DNA of 64,000 bases from Streptomyces broussonetiae (lineage in GTDB: Bacteria > Actinomycetota > Actinomycetes > Streptomycetales > Streptomycetaceae), in contig NZ_CP047020.1 of NCBI RefSeq assembly GCF_009796285.1, positions 5,022,001 to 5,086,000 of the forward strand. The letters are read 5' to 3'. Made by a program: the position numbers and the translations under genes. Below, one piece after another: positions 41,384 through 48,447 of this stretch (its first letter is position 1; each line of letters opens with the position of its first letter). Under the pieces are notes generated by a model, which saw nothing but the letters and a program-made list of their open reading frames with translations, was not told the DNA's origin and made no database searches.

Positions 41384-42166
41384 CTAGCCCGCCGTCGGCG
41401 CAGGGCTCGCCCCCGGTGAGGCCGCCGCCGCGCCACCGGCGATCCCGTTGATGTCGACGGGAGTCGACGTGGCGTTGGGCGGCGGTGTCAGCACCACCTC
41501 CGGCTGGCCGGGCGCCGGCGGTGGCGGGGTCAGGTCGGAGTTGGGCAGCTTGGGCGGGGTCGTCTGCTGGAAGATCGTCTGGTCGAAGTCGACCAGACCG
41601 GTCTTCTCCATCACCGTCATGTGGTCCAGCACGGTGTTGTTGGCCTGGTCGGCAAGGGCTCGTACCAGTGTGTTCTTCGTCGTGGACCGGATCTTCGAGA
41701 TGGTGTTGAAGATCGCGCCGTGGGTCATCCGCAGGATGTTGGCGAAGTCGCTGTCGAACTTCTTGCCGCTGTCCGCCTTCAACTGGCTGACGAATCCCTG
41801 CTGTTGAGGACTCGGCAGGTCCGGCAGCGTGATGTTGAGCATCGGGGCGATCTTGCGGCAGGTGGTGTCCAGCGCGGCGTGCCCGTCGACCAGGTGCTTG
41901 CTGGCCGTGATGACGCCGGGGGTGGTGCCCTTCTGGAGTCCCATCTGCCCCACCGGGTACTCCCACAGGCCTGCCGCGCGCACCTTGACCACGAAGTCGC
42001 GGTCCTGCTCGGTGAGCGGGCCCCACTGGGTGTTGGCGATGACCCGGTCCTGAGCGGTGGCGACCTTGCTCAGACCGAGCATGCCCGGGTAGGCCAGTGC
42101 CACGAGGGTCACGGCCATCGCACCGCCCACGAAAACTGTTCCCGTCGCGTTCCGCGAAAAGCGCAC
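41384..42166 (-). CDS. Secreted DUF4142 protein
   Basis: A 260-residue exported protein. A hydrophobic N-terminal segment (residues about 8-27, GTVFVGGAMAVTLVALAYPG) acts as signal or anchor. Residues about 45-190 form the ferritin-like DUF4142 four-helix domain (LTEQDRDFVVKVRAAGLWEYPVGQMGLQKG, VDGHAALDTTCRKI, NNTVLDHMTVME). The last 50 residues are Pro/Ala-rich. GTG 42166 has AGGAGG. Function unknown; DUF4142 proteins are often stress-induced and extracytoplasmic. Divergent from the DUF6445 gene. Confidence 0.82.
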   Translation of the reverse strand: MRFSRNATGTVFVGGAMAVTLVALAYPGMLGLSKVATAQDRVIANTQWGPLTEQDRDFVVKVRAAGLWEYPVGQMGLQKGTTPGVITASKHLVDGHAALDTTCRKIAPMLNITLPDLPSPQQQGFVSQLKADSGKKFDSDFANILRMTHGAIFNTISKIRSTTKNTLVRALADQANNTVLDHMTVMEKTGLVDFDQTIFQQTTPPKLPNSDLTPPPPAPGQPEVVLTPPPNATSTPVDINGIAGGAAAASPGASPAPTAG

Positions 42167-42260
42167 CGTGCCTCCTGCCCCGTCGGTAAGCCGCCACGAG
42201 GCGGTTCGGACACACAGCAGTACGGACGGGCGGGCCGTTCGTATCGGCCTGCCAGGTAAA

Positions 42261-42292
42261 GAAGAGTTGACCTTTCGCCGGAAGAGTTGACC
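42261..42292. repeat. 12-bp direct repeat in divergent promoter region
   Basis: GAAGAGTTGACC occurs at 42261-42272 and 42281-42292, with 20-bp periodicity, in the region between the starts at 42166 and 42338. Two helical turns apart, it could be a binding site for a direct-repeat regulator such as a response regulator. Confidence 0.55.
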
Positions 42293-42337
42293 ATTCCTCG
42301 GGAGAGGCGAGACGAAACGCTGGCATAGATTCGCCGC

Positions 42338-43024
42338 ATGCCCCCACAGCCACCCCCCAGGACGCCGGCAGCGCTTCCCGTCCTGCCGTACCGCAAGCCC
42401 ACCAAGGGCCGTGACTACTGGGTCTTCGACGACGCGCTGCCCGACGCCGACGCCGTGCGGGAGCGCTGTCTGGCCAAGGACGACTGGGTCGAGGGGTACC
42501 CGTACACCTCCGAGACCTGGCCCGGGCTGCGTGCCATGCCCGGCCTCGAGCCCGCCGAACTCGCCTGCGTCGAAGGGCTGGTGAAGCAGGCGACCGGGGC
42601 GAAGGAGCTGTGGGTGCAGCGGACTGCGGGCGGCGGCACGCTGAACCACAACTGCGTCCAGGTGGTCGGTGAGGGCGAGAGCGAGCCGCGCCCGCACACC
42701 GACGCCCGCGCCCTGTGCCGGTACGCGGCGGTGCTCTACCTCAACCCGGACGTGCCCAAGGACTGCGGCACCGCCTTCTACCGCCAGTCACTGCCGGGCG
42801 GCCGGCTCGGCGGCAACATCGTCCAGGCCCCGCACAACAACCTCGTCGAGGCCCTCGGCACCCGGTTCGTCCCCGGCGACCACTTCGAGGAGGACGTGCG
42901 CGTCCCGCACAAGTACAACCGCCTGCTCCTGTACAACGCCAACCTTGTGCACAGCGCGACGGGTTACCACGGCAAGGAACTGGCTCAGAAACGCATGACG
43001 GCGGTGTTCTTCTGGATGGCGTGA
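42338..43024 (+). CDS. DUF6445-like protein with oxygenase-type fold
   Basis: A 228-residue protein similar to the DUF6445 group related to 2-oxoglutarate/Fe(II) oxygenases. A facial-triad-like pattern is visible: HxD in RPHTDAR (residues about 116-120) and a distal His in NLVHSATGYHG, plus Arg in QKRMTAVFFW that would bind a co-substrate carboxylate. Relatives occur near halogenase or natural-product genes, but none is present here. ATG 42338. The substrate is unknown, and metal dependence is inferred from the motif only. Confidence 0.72.
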   Translation: MPPQPPPRTPAALPVLPYRKPTKGRDYWVFDDALPDADAVRERCLAKDDWVEGYPYTSETWPGLRAMPGLEPAELACVEGLVKQATGAKELWVQRTAGGGTLNHNCVQVVGEGESEPRPHTDARALCRYAAVLYLNPDVPKDCGTAFYRQSLPGGRLGGNIVQAPHNNLVEALGTRFVPGDHFEEDVRVPHKYNRLLLYNANLVHSATGYHGKELAQKRMTAVFFWMA

Positions 43025-43055
43025 GCCGACTGCACAGCCCTGCGAAGGGCACGGT

Positions 43056-43400
43056 TCACAGGAGGAACAGCAGCGTCGCCACGGCCGTGCAGCCCGCGCA
43101 CACGACGAGGGTCACGGCCAGGCAGCGGCGCTTGAGTTCCCGGTAGCGGTGTTCGTACTCGGCGCGCAGCGAGGCGCAGCGGGCCGCGATGCGCTCCAGG
43201 TCGGCGCGGGCGCGGGCGAGGCCGTCGGAGATGTGGCGGCGCTCGATCTCCTCGCGCTGCGCGCTCGTCAGCCAGTCCAGCGGCCCGGTGAACTCCCTTG
43301 CCCGCCGCTCCGCCTCGGCGACCCGGGCCTGCCACAGCAGGTATCCCGCGGCCTCGTCGGCGAGCGTGTTGTCGGCTTCCTGCCGAGGCGGACCGCTCAC
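43056..43400 (-). CDS. Small coiled-coil membrane-anchored protein coupled to ctaD
   Basis: A 114-residue protein: residues about 10-90 are charged and helical, likely coiled coil (LLWQARVAEAERRAREFTGPLDWLTSAQREEIERRH, DLERIAARCASLRAEYEHRYRELKRR), and the C-terminus is one transmembrane helix (LAVTLVVCAGCTAVATLLFLL). GTG 43400 overlaps the ctaD stop by four bases (GTGA), so it is translated with cytochrome oxidase subunit I. Not recognised as a known oxidase subunit; an assembly or accessory role is a guess. Confidence 0.75.
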   Translation of the reverse strand: MSGPPRQEADNTLADEAAGYLLWQARVAEAERRAREFTGPLDWLTSAQREEIERRHISDGLARARADLERIAARCASLRAEYEHRYRELKRRCLAVTLVVCAGCTAVATLLFLL

Positions 43401-45115
43401 CCCTGTCCCCGGTCGGACCCCGCCGGGAGCTGGTGCTCGTGCTCCCGCATCGCGATGTCGGGGTGGTGCAGGTCGAAGGCGGGGGATTCGCTGCGGATGC
43501 GCGGCAGGGTGACGAAGTTGTGCCGCGGGGGCGGGCAGGAGGTCGCCCACTCCAGCGAACGGCCGTATCCCCACGGGTCGTCCATGCCGACCGGCTTGCC
43601 GTACTTGGCCGTCTTCCAGATGTTGTAGAGGAACGGCAGCATCGACAGGCCGAGGAGGAACGAGCCGATCGACGAGACGGTGTTCAGGGCGGTGAAGCCG
43701 TCGGTGGCCAGGTAGTCGACGTAGCGGCGCGGCATGCCCTCGGCGCCCAGCCAGTGCTGGACCAGGAACGTGGTGTGGAAGCCGATGAACAGGGTCCAGA
43801 AGGTGATCTTGCCGAGGCGCTCGTCCAGCATCTTGCCCGTCATCTTCGGCCACCAGTAGTGGAAACCGGCGAACATCGCGAAGACGACCGTGCCGAAGAC
43901 CACGTAGTGGAAGTGGGCCACCACGAAGTAGGAGTCGGAGACGTGGAAGTCCATCGGCGGCGAGGCAAGGATGACACCGGTCAGCCCGCCGAAGAGGAAC
44001 GTCACGAGGAAGCCCGCCGACCACAGCATCGGTGTCTCGAAGGACAACGAGCCCTTCCACATCGTGCCGATCCAGTTGAAGAACTTCACACCGGTGGGGA
44101 CCGCGATCAGGAAGGTCACGAAGGAGAAGAACGGCAGCAGCACACCACCGGTGACGTACATGTGGTGCGCCCACACCGTCACGGACAGACCGGCGATGGA
44201 GATGGTCGCGGCGATCAGGCCCATGTAGCCGAACATCGGCTTGCGGGCGAAGACCGGGATGATCTCCGAGACGATGCCGAAGAACGGCAGCGCGATGATG
44301 TACACCTCCGGGTGGCCGAAGAACCAGAAGAGGTGTTGCCACAACAGCGGGCCGCCGTTCGCCGCGTCGAAGACATGGGCGCCGAACTTGCGGTCCACCT
44401 CCACGGCGAACAGCGCGGCGGCCAGGACCGGGAAGGCGAGCAGGACCAGGACGGCGGTCAGCAGCACGTTCCACACGAAGATCGGCATGCGGAACATGGT
44501 CAGGCCGGGCGCGCGCATGCAGATGATCGTGGTGATGAAGTTGACCGAGCCGAGGATGGTGCCGAAGCCGGAGAAGGCCAGGCCCATGATCCACAGGTCG
44601 GCGCCGACACCGGGCGAGTAGATGGCGGCGTGGAGCGGGGCGTAGGAGAACCAGCCGAAGTCGGCCGCGCCCTGCGGGGTGAGGAAGCCGCCCACCGCGA
44701 TGAGCGAACCGAACAGGTAGAGCCAGTAGGCGAACATGTTCAGCCGCGGGAACGCCACGTCCGGAGCGCCGATCTGCAGCGGCATGATCCAGTTGGTGAA
44801 GCCGGCGAACAGCGGGGTCGCGAACATCAGCAGCATGATCGTGCCGTGCATCGTGAACAGCTGGTTGAACTGCTCGTTCGACATGATCTGCAGGCCCGGA
44901 CGGGCCAGCTCGGCGCGCATCAGCAGCGCCATCACGCCACCGATCAGGAAGAACGCGAACGACGTCGCCAGATACAGCGTGCCGATCGTCTTGTGGTCGG
45001 TGGTGGTCAGCCACTTCACCACGACACTGCCGGGCCGCCTGCCCCTGACCGGCACTTCGCTCTCGTAGGCGTCCTCGGCCGCGGAGGAACCCTGGGGTTG
45101 GTTGAGAATGCTCAC
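43397..45115 (-). CDS. ctaD: Cytochrome c oxidase subunit I
   Basis: A 572-residue heme-copper oxidase subunit with twelve transmembrane helices. Heme and copper ligands are visible: FTMHGTIMLL (heme), WFFGHPEVYIIALP (His-Tyr of the CuB site), WAHHMYVTG (two CuB His), and VVAHFHYVVFG (heme His pair). It is the catalytic core of the aa3-type oxidase that reduces O2 at the cytoplasmic membrane. The subunit II, III and bc1 genes are not adjacent, so this is likely a second ctaD copy rather than the main cta cluster. GTG 45115 gives the normal N-terminus. Followed in overlap by the small coiled-coil protein gene. Confidence 0.95.
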   Translation of the reverse strand: MSILNQPQGSSAAEDAYESEVPVRGRRPGSVVVKWLTTTDHKTIGTLYLATSFAFFLIGGVMALLMRAELARPGLQIMSNEQFNQLFTMHGTIMLLMFATPLFAGFTNWIMPLQIGAPDVAFPRLNMFAYWLYLFGSLIAVGGFLTPQGAADFGWFSYAPLHAAIYSPGVGADLWIMGLAFSGFGTILGSVNFITTIICMRAPGLTMFRMPIFVWNVLLTAVLVLLAFPVLAAALFAVEVDRKFGAHVFDAANGGPLLWQHLFWFFGHPEVYIIALPFFGIVSEIIPVFARKPMFGYMGLIAATISIAGLSVTVWAHHMYVTGGVLLPFFSFVTFLIAVPTGVKFFNWIGTMWKGSLSFETPMLWSAGFLVTFLFGGLTGVILASPPMDFHVSDSYFVVAHFHYVVFGTVVFAMFAGFHYWWPKMTGKMLDERLGKITFWTLFIGFHTTFLVQHWLGAEGMPRRYVDYLATDGFTALNTVSSIGSFLLGLSMLPFLYNIWKTAKYGKPVGMDDPWGYGRSLEWATSCPPPRHNFVTLPRIRSESPAFDLHHPDIAMREHEHQLPAGSDRGQG

Positions 45116-45342
45116 AGGTCGTCCGTCTCCCGAGGCTCGCGGTCCGCGCACGCCGTGCGTCCGCTCCAGGTCATCTTGGCCGCGCGACGGCGTGCGGCCG
45201 ACTCCGGGCGGCCGACGTGCGGCCGATCGCGTGACGGATGCACACGAACGGCGCAGCGCCGGCGTGTGCGCAGGCAGGGCCCGGCCCACGAGCACGGGCG
45301 AGTGCGGTGTGGAGCGGTACCGGGTGCGGTACGGATGGTGGC

Positions 45343-46008
45343 ATGAGCAGTGTCGCCATCGTGGGTGCCGGGCCCGGGCTCGGGGCCGCCGTCGCCCGGC
45401 GGTTCGGGCGGGAGGGGTTCGCGGTCGCCCTCTTCGCGCGGAACCGGGAGCGGCTCGACCGGCTGGTGGAGGGGCTCGACGAGAGTGGGGTGCAGGCCCA
45501 CGGGTTCGTCGCCGACGTGCGCAGACCGCAGGAGCTGGTCCGTGCGCTCGGGCGGGCCGCCGAGGAGCTGGGCACCGTGGAGGTGCTGCAGTACAGTCCG
45601 GTGCCCCACCGGGACTTCATGCGGCCCGTGCTGGAGACCGGGCCGCGGGATCTGGTCGGACCCCTCGAGTTCTCCGTGTACGGGCCCGTCGCCGCCGTAC
45701 AGGCGGTGCTTCCGGGGATGCGCCGGCTCGGGCGCGGGACCATCCTGTTCGTCAACGGCGGGACCGCCGCCGTACCGCACACCGAACGGGCCGGGACCTC
45801 GATCGCCTTCGCGGCGGAGAGCGCGTACGGGCACCTGCTGCACGAGCGGCTGGCCGGGGAGGGGATCCATGTCGCGCAGCTGGTGATCCCGGGGGCCATC
45901 ACTCCCGGGCACGTGCGCAAGGATCCGGATGTGCTCGCGGAGGTGCTGTGGGGCATGCACCGGGAGCGGCACGGGTTCCGGCACTTCGCCGACGACCTCG
46001 ACAGCTGA
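45343..46008 (+). CDS. Short-chain dehydrogenase/reductase
   Basis: A 221-residue Rossmann-fold protein with the cofactor motif VGAGPGLGAAVARRFG (residues about 7-22), where a Pro replaces a Gly of the classical TGxxxGxG. The catalytic tetrad is incomplete: Ser is not evident at VNGG, and the YxxxK is replaced by SAYGHLLHE (Tyr kept, Lys absent). It may therefore bind NAD(P) without classical reductase chemistry. ATG 45343. The 227 bases upstream, divergent from ctaD, contain GTGCGGCCGA twice but no clear promoter. Confidence 0.78.
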   Translation: MSSVAIVGAGPGLGAAVARRFGREGFAVALFARNRERLDRLVEGLDESGVQAHGFVADVRRPQELVRALGRAAEELGTVEVLQYSPVPHRDFMRPVLETGPRDLVGPLEFSVYGPVAAVQAVLPGMRRLGRGTILFVNGGTAAVPHTERAGTSIAFAAESAYGHLLHERLAGEGIHVAQLVIPGAITPGHVRKDPDVLAEVLWGMHRERHGFRHFADDLDS

Positions 46009-46092
46009 CCCGGCAACCGTCGGCCTGCGGGGTGCGGTTTTGTACGCCAATATGGTGACGTTGGCCGTATCGCTCTCGTCAAGGGGGCCTCC

Positions 46093-47040
46093 GTGGCTGT
46101 CGAAATCCCCGCGATCATCAGGCCGTCCCGGCTCAGAAGCCGGGGAGGGCTCCTCGGCGAGTGTCTCGCCGAGTTCCTCGGGACCTTCGTGCTCATCTCC
46201 TTCGGCTGCGGTGTGGTCGCGATGGCGGTCGCCGCGCTGCCCGGCTCGGGCCGCGCCGCCACCCCCACCACGATCTTCCTCGCGTCCGGGGACTGGCTGC
46301 TGGTCGCCTGGGGCTGGGCCTTCGCCGTCGCCTTCGGTGTCTACGTCGGCGGTGGCGTGAGCGGTGCCCACCTGAACCCGGCGGTGACGCTGGCCATGGC
46401 CGTGCGCCGGGGCTTCTCCTGGGCCAAGGTCCTGCCGTACTGGTTCTCGCAGGTCGTCGGCGCGCTCACCGGCGCGGCAGTCGTCTATCTCGTCTATCAC
46501 GACGCGATCCACGCCTACGACCGGGTGGCGCCGGGACCCAAGGTGAACGGGCACACCAACGCCACGTTCTCCATCTTCGCGACCTTTCCGGCGGCGTACT
46601 ACCACGGCGGCTACTGGGGCCCGCTGGTCGACCAGATCGTGGGTACGGCGTTCCTGCTCATGCTGATCGCGGCCGTCCTCGACGTACGCAACCAGGCCGT
46701 GCAGGCCAACCTCGGGCCGCTGGTCGTGGGTCTCGTCGTCGCCGCCGTCGGCATGTCCTACGGCGCCAACGCGGGGTACGCCATCAACCCGGCCCGTGAC
46801 TTCGGGCCGCGCCTGTTCACCTACGCGGCCGGCTGGAGCAGTCTGGCCTTCCCGGGCAGTGTGGCCGGTTCGTACAGCTCCTACTGGTGGATCCCGATCG
46901 TCGGCCCGCTGATCGGCGGCGTGGTCGGGATCCTCGTGTACGACCTGTTCGTCGGCGACGTCCTGCTGGTGCGCGCGGAACTGGCCGAGGTGCCGGAGCC
47001 GGGGCGGGCGACTGCGGTGCGGACCGCCGACAAGGGCTAG
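46093..47040 (+). CDS. Glycerol facilitator (MIP/aquaporin family)
   Basis: A 315-residue channel with six transmembrane helices and the two half-helix NPA motifs: SGAHLNPAVTLA and GYAINPARDFGPR. The Asp following the second NPAR is a marker of glycerol facilitators rather than water-only aquaporins. Facilitates glycerol or other polyol diffusion into the cell. Unlike most glpF genes it is not followed by glpK. GTG 46093. The region downstream to 47126 is GC-rich without a convincing terminator. Confidence 0.9.
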   Translation: MAVEIPAIIRPSRLRSRGGLLGECLAEFLGTFVLISFGCGVVAMAVAALPGSGRAATPTTIFLASGDWLLVAWGWAFAVAFGVYVGGGVSGAHLNPAVTLAMAVRRGFSWAKVLPYWFSQVVGALTGAAVVYLVYHDAIHAYDRVAPGPKVNGHTNATFSIFATFPAAYYHGGYWGPLVDQIVGTAFLLMLIAAVLDVRNQAVQANLGPLVVGLVVAAVGMSYGANAGYAINPARDFGPRLFTYAAGWSSLAFPGSVAGSYSSYWWIPIVGPLIGGVVGILVYDLFVGDVLLVRAELAEVPEPGRATAVRTADKG

Positions 47041-47126
47041 ACGGGGCTCTGTTGAGGGACCGTCGGCCGGTGGGCAGTCCTCGGCGCATGCGCACGCCCG
47101 GCGGGCCGAGCCCGCGCGGGCGGGAC

Positions 47127-48197
47127 CTACAGCGGGCGGTCCGGCCAGTCCAGCAGACGGGCTCCTATGACGGCCGTCTGCAGCATGTAACGGTGCGCCG
47201 GGTCGGCCGGGTCGGCGCCGGTGAGGTGGTGGATGCGCTCCAGGCGGTAGGTCAGGGCGCGGACGCTGAGGGACAGGCGGCGGGCGGCCTCCGCGGCCAC
47301 GCACCCGGCGTCGAAGTACACGGTCAGGGTCTCCAGCAGCGGACCGGCCCCGCCCCGCGCCCCGGTGAGCGGGCCCAGGGTGTGCGAGACCAGGTCGGCC
47401 ATCGCCTGCCGGTCCCGGGCGAGCACCGGGTAGACGAGCAGGTCCGCGGCGCGCAGCACCGGTCCGGCCAGGTCGAGACGGACCGCCATCTCCAGCGCGG
47501 CGAGGGCCTCTTCGTACGACTGCACCACCCCGCCCGGCCCGTGCTGCGGGCGGCCGACGGCGACCCGGCCGCCGTCCGTCGCCGCGTACGCCTGCTGGGC
47601 GAAGTGGGTGAGGACCTCGTCCTCGTCGCCTGGCGCGATGCACAGCAGCCGGCCGTTCTTGGTGGTGAGCAGGATGTTGTGGGAGTCGAAGCGGGACAGG
47701 ACGCTGGCCTCCACCTGCCGGGCCACGGGGCCGCCCTCGACGTACGCGGTCGAGCCCTCGGCGACGGCGACCGCGTGTGCGCGGGACAGGCGCAGGCCGA
47801 AGCGTTCGGCGCGCTCGACGAGCCGGCCCAGGTCGCTGCGGCCGTAGAGCAGGTCGTCGATGAACTCCCTGCGCGCCGCCTCCTCGCGGCGCACGGTGAG
47901 CCGCTGGGCGCGCTCGTAGCCCTCGGCGAACGCGTCGACGGCCTGCTCCACGGCGGCCAGGGCGGCCAGTGTGCTCTCCGCCGAGCCGGGCCCGGCCGGC
48001 CAGGCGGCGCGGGTGGCGGCGAGGTGGGCGACGATCAGGGCGCGCAGGCCGTGCCCGGCCTCGGCGGCCTGTTCGCCCAGGGTGCGGCGGGTCTTCAACT
48101 CCTCGCGGGTCAGCCGGCGGCCGCTCGCCGCGACCTCGGTGAGCGTGTGGCGGAAACCGTCCAGATACTCCTCGGGTATCCCCTGGTGCTCGCGCAC
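47127..48197 (-). CDS. PucR-family transcriptional regulator
   Basis: A 356-residue regulator. The middle region (about 120-255) is a GGDEF-like degenerate domain typical of CdaR/PucR proteins (LLTTKNGRLLCIAPGD, GGRVAVGRPQHGPGGVVQSYEEALAALEMA), and the C-terminal 60 residues are the PucR helix-turn-helix (LLETLTVYFDAGCVAAEAARRLSLSVRALTYRLERIHHLTG). GTG 48197. It is divergent from the flotillin-like gene; a palindrome in the shared region is its likely operator. Confidence 0.87.
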   Translation of the reverse strand: MREHQGIPEEYLDGFRHTLTEVAASGRRLTREELKTRRTLGEQAAEAGHGLRALIVAHLAATRAAWPAGPGSAESTLAALAAVEQAVDAFAEGYERAQRLTVRREEAARREFIDDLLYGRSDLGRLVERAERFGLRLSRAHAVAVAEGSTAYVEGGPVARQVEASVLSRFDSHNILLTTKNGRLLCIAPGDEDEVLTHFAQQAYAATDGGRVAVGRPQHGPGGVVQSYEEALAALEMAVRLDLAGPVLRAADLLVYPVLARDRQAMADLVSHTLGPLTGARGGAGPLLETLTVYFDAGCVAAEAARRLSLSVRALTYRLERIHHLTGADPADPAHRYMLQTAVIGARLLDWPDRPL

Positions 48198-48285
48198 GTC
48201 GGCCCCGCCCCCGTCCCCCCGTCGATCTTGACGCGCCGGTGACGTTTTCTTGGCGTCCGTCCGGCATCCAGACCCTAGTCAACAC

Positions 48286-48300
48286 TGCCGGAAACCGGCA
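48286..48300. promoter_or_regulatory. Palindrome in the PucR/flotillin divergent region
   Basis: TGCCGG AAA CCGGCA, perfect six-base arms around three bases, 89 bases from the PucR start and about 148 from the flotillin-like start. A candidate operator for the PucR-type regulator; the link is inferred from position. Confidence 0.5.
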
Positions 48301-48361
48301 ATGCGCGGGTGTGCGCCCGTCTCGCACCATGCTGTCCACGGGGAGCACTACGGGGGTTGAA

Positions 48362-48397
48362 GGTGCCGGGCACCTGCGCAGACAGGTGTCCGGCACC
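48362..48397 (+). promoter_or_regulatory. Strong hairpin in the leader of the flotillin-like gene
   Basis: Fifteen base pairs (one G-U), left arm GGTGCCGGGCACCTG, loop CGCAGA, ending 50 bases before the ATG at 48448. No gene ends here, so this is not an ordinary gene terminator; it may be an attenuator, an RNA stability element or block read-through. Confidence 0.65.
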
Positions 48398-48447
48398 GCG
48401 GCCACGGGGGGCTTCCGTCCTCATCGTCTGACGCAAGGACGTGTGTC

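Noticed and set aside
45116..45342. Repeated GTGCGGCCGA in the ctaD/SDR divergent region as an operator
   Set aside because: Composition is very close to the local GC-rich background, and the copies have irregular spacing.
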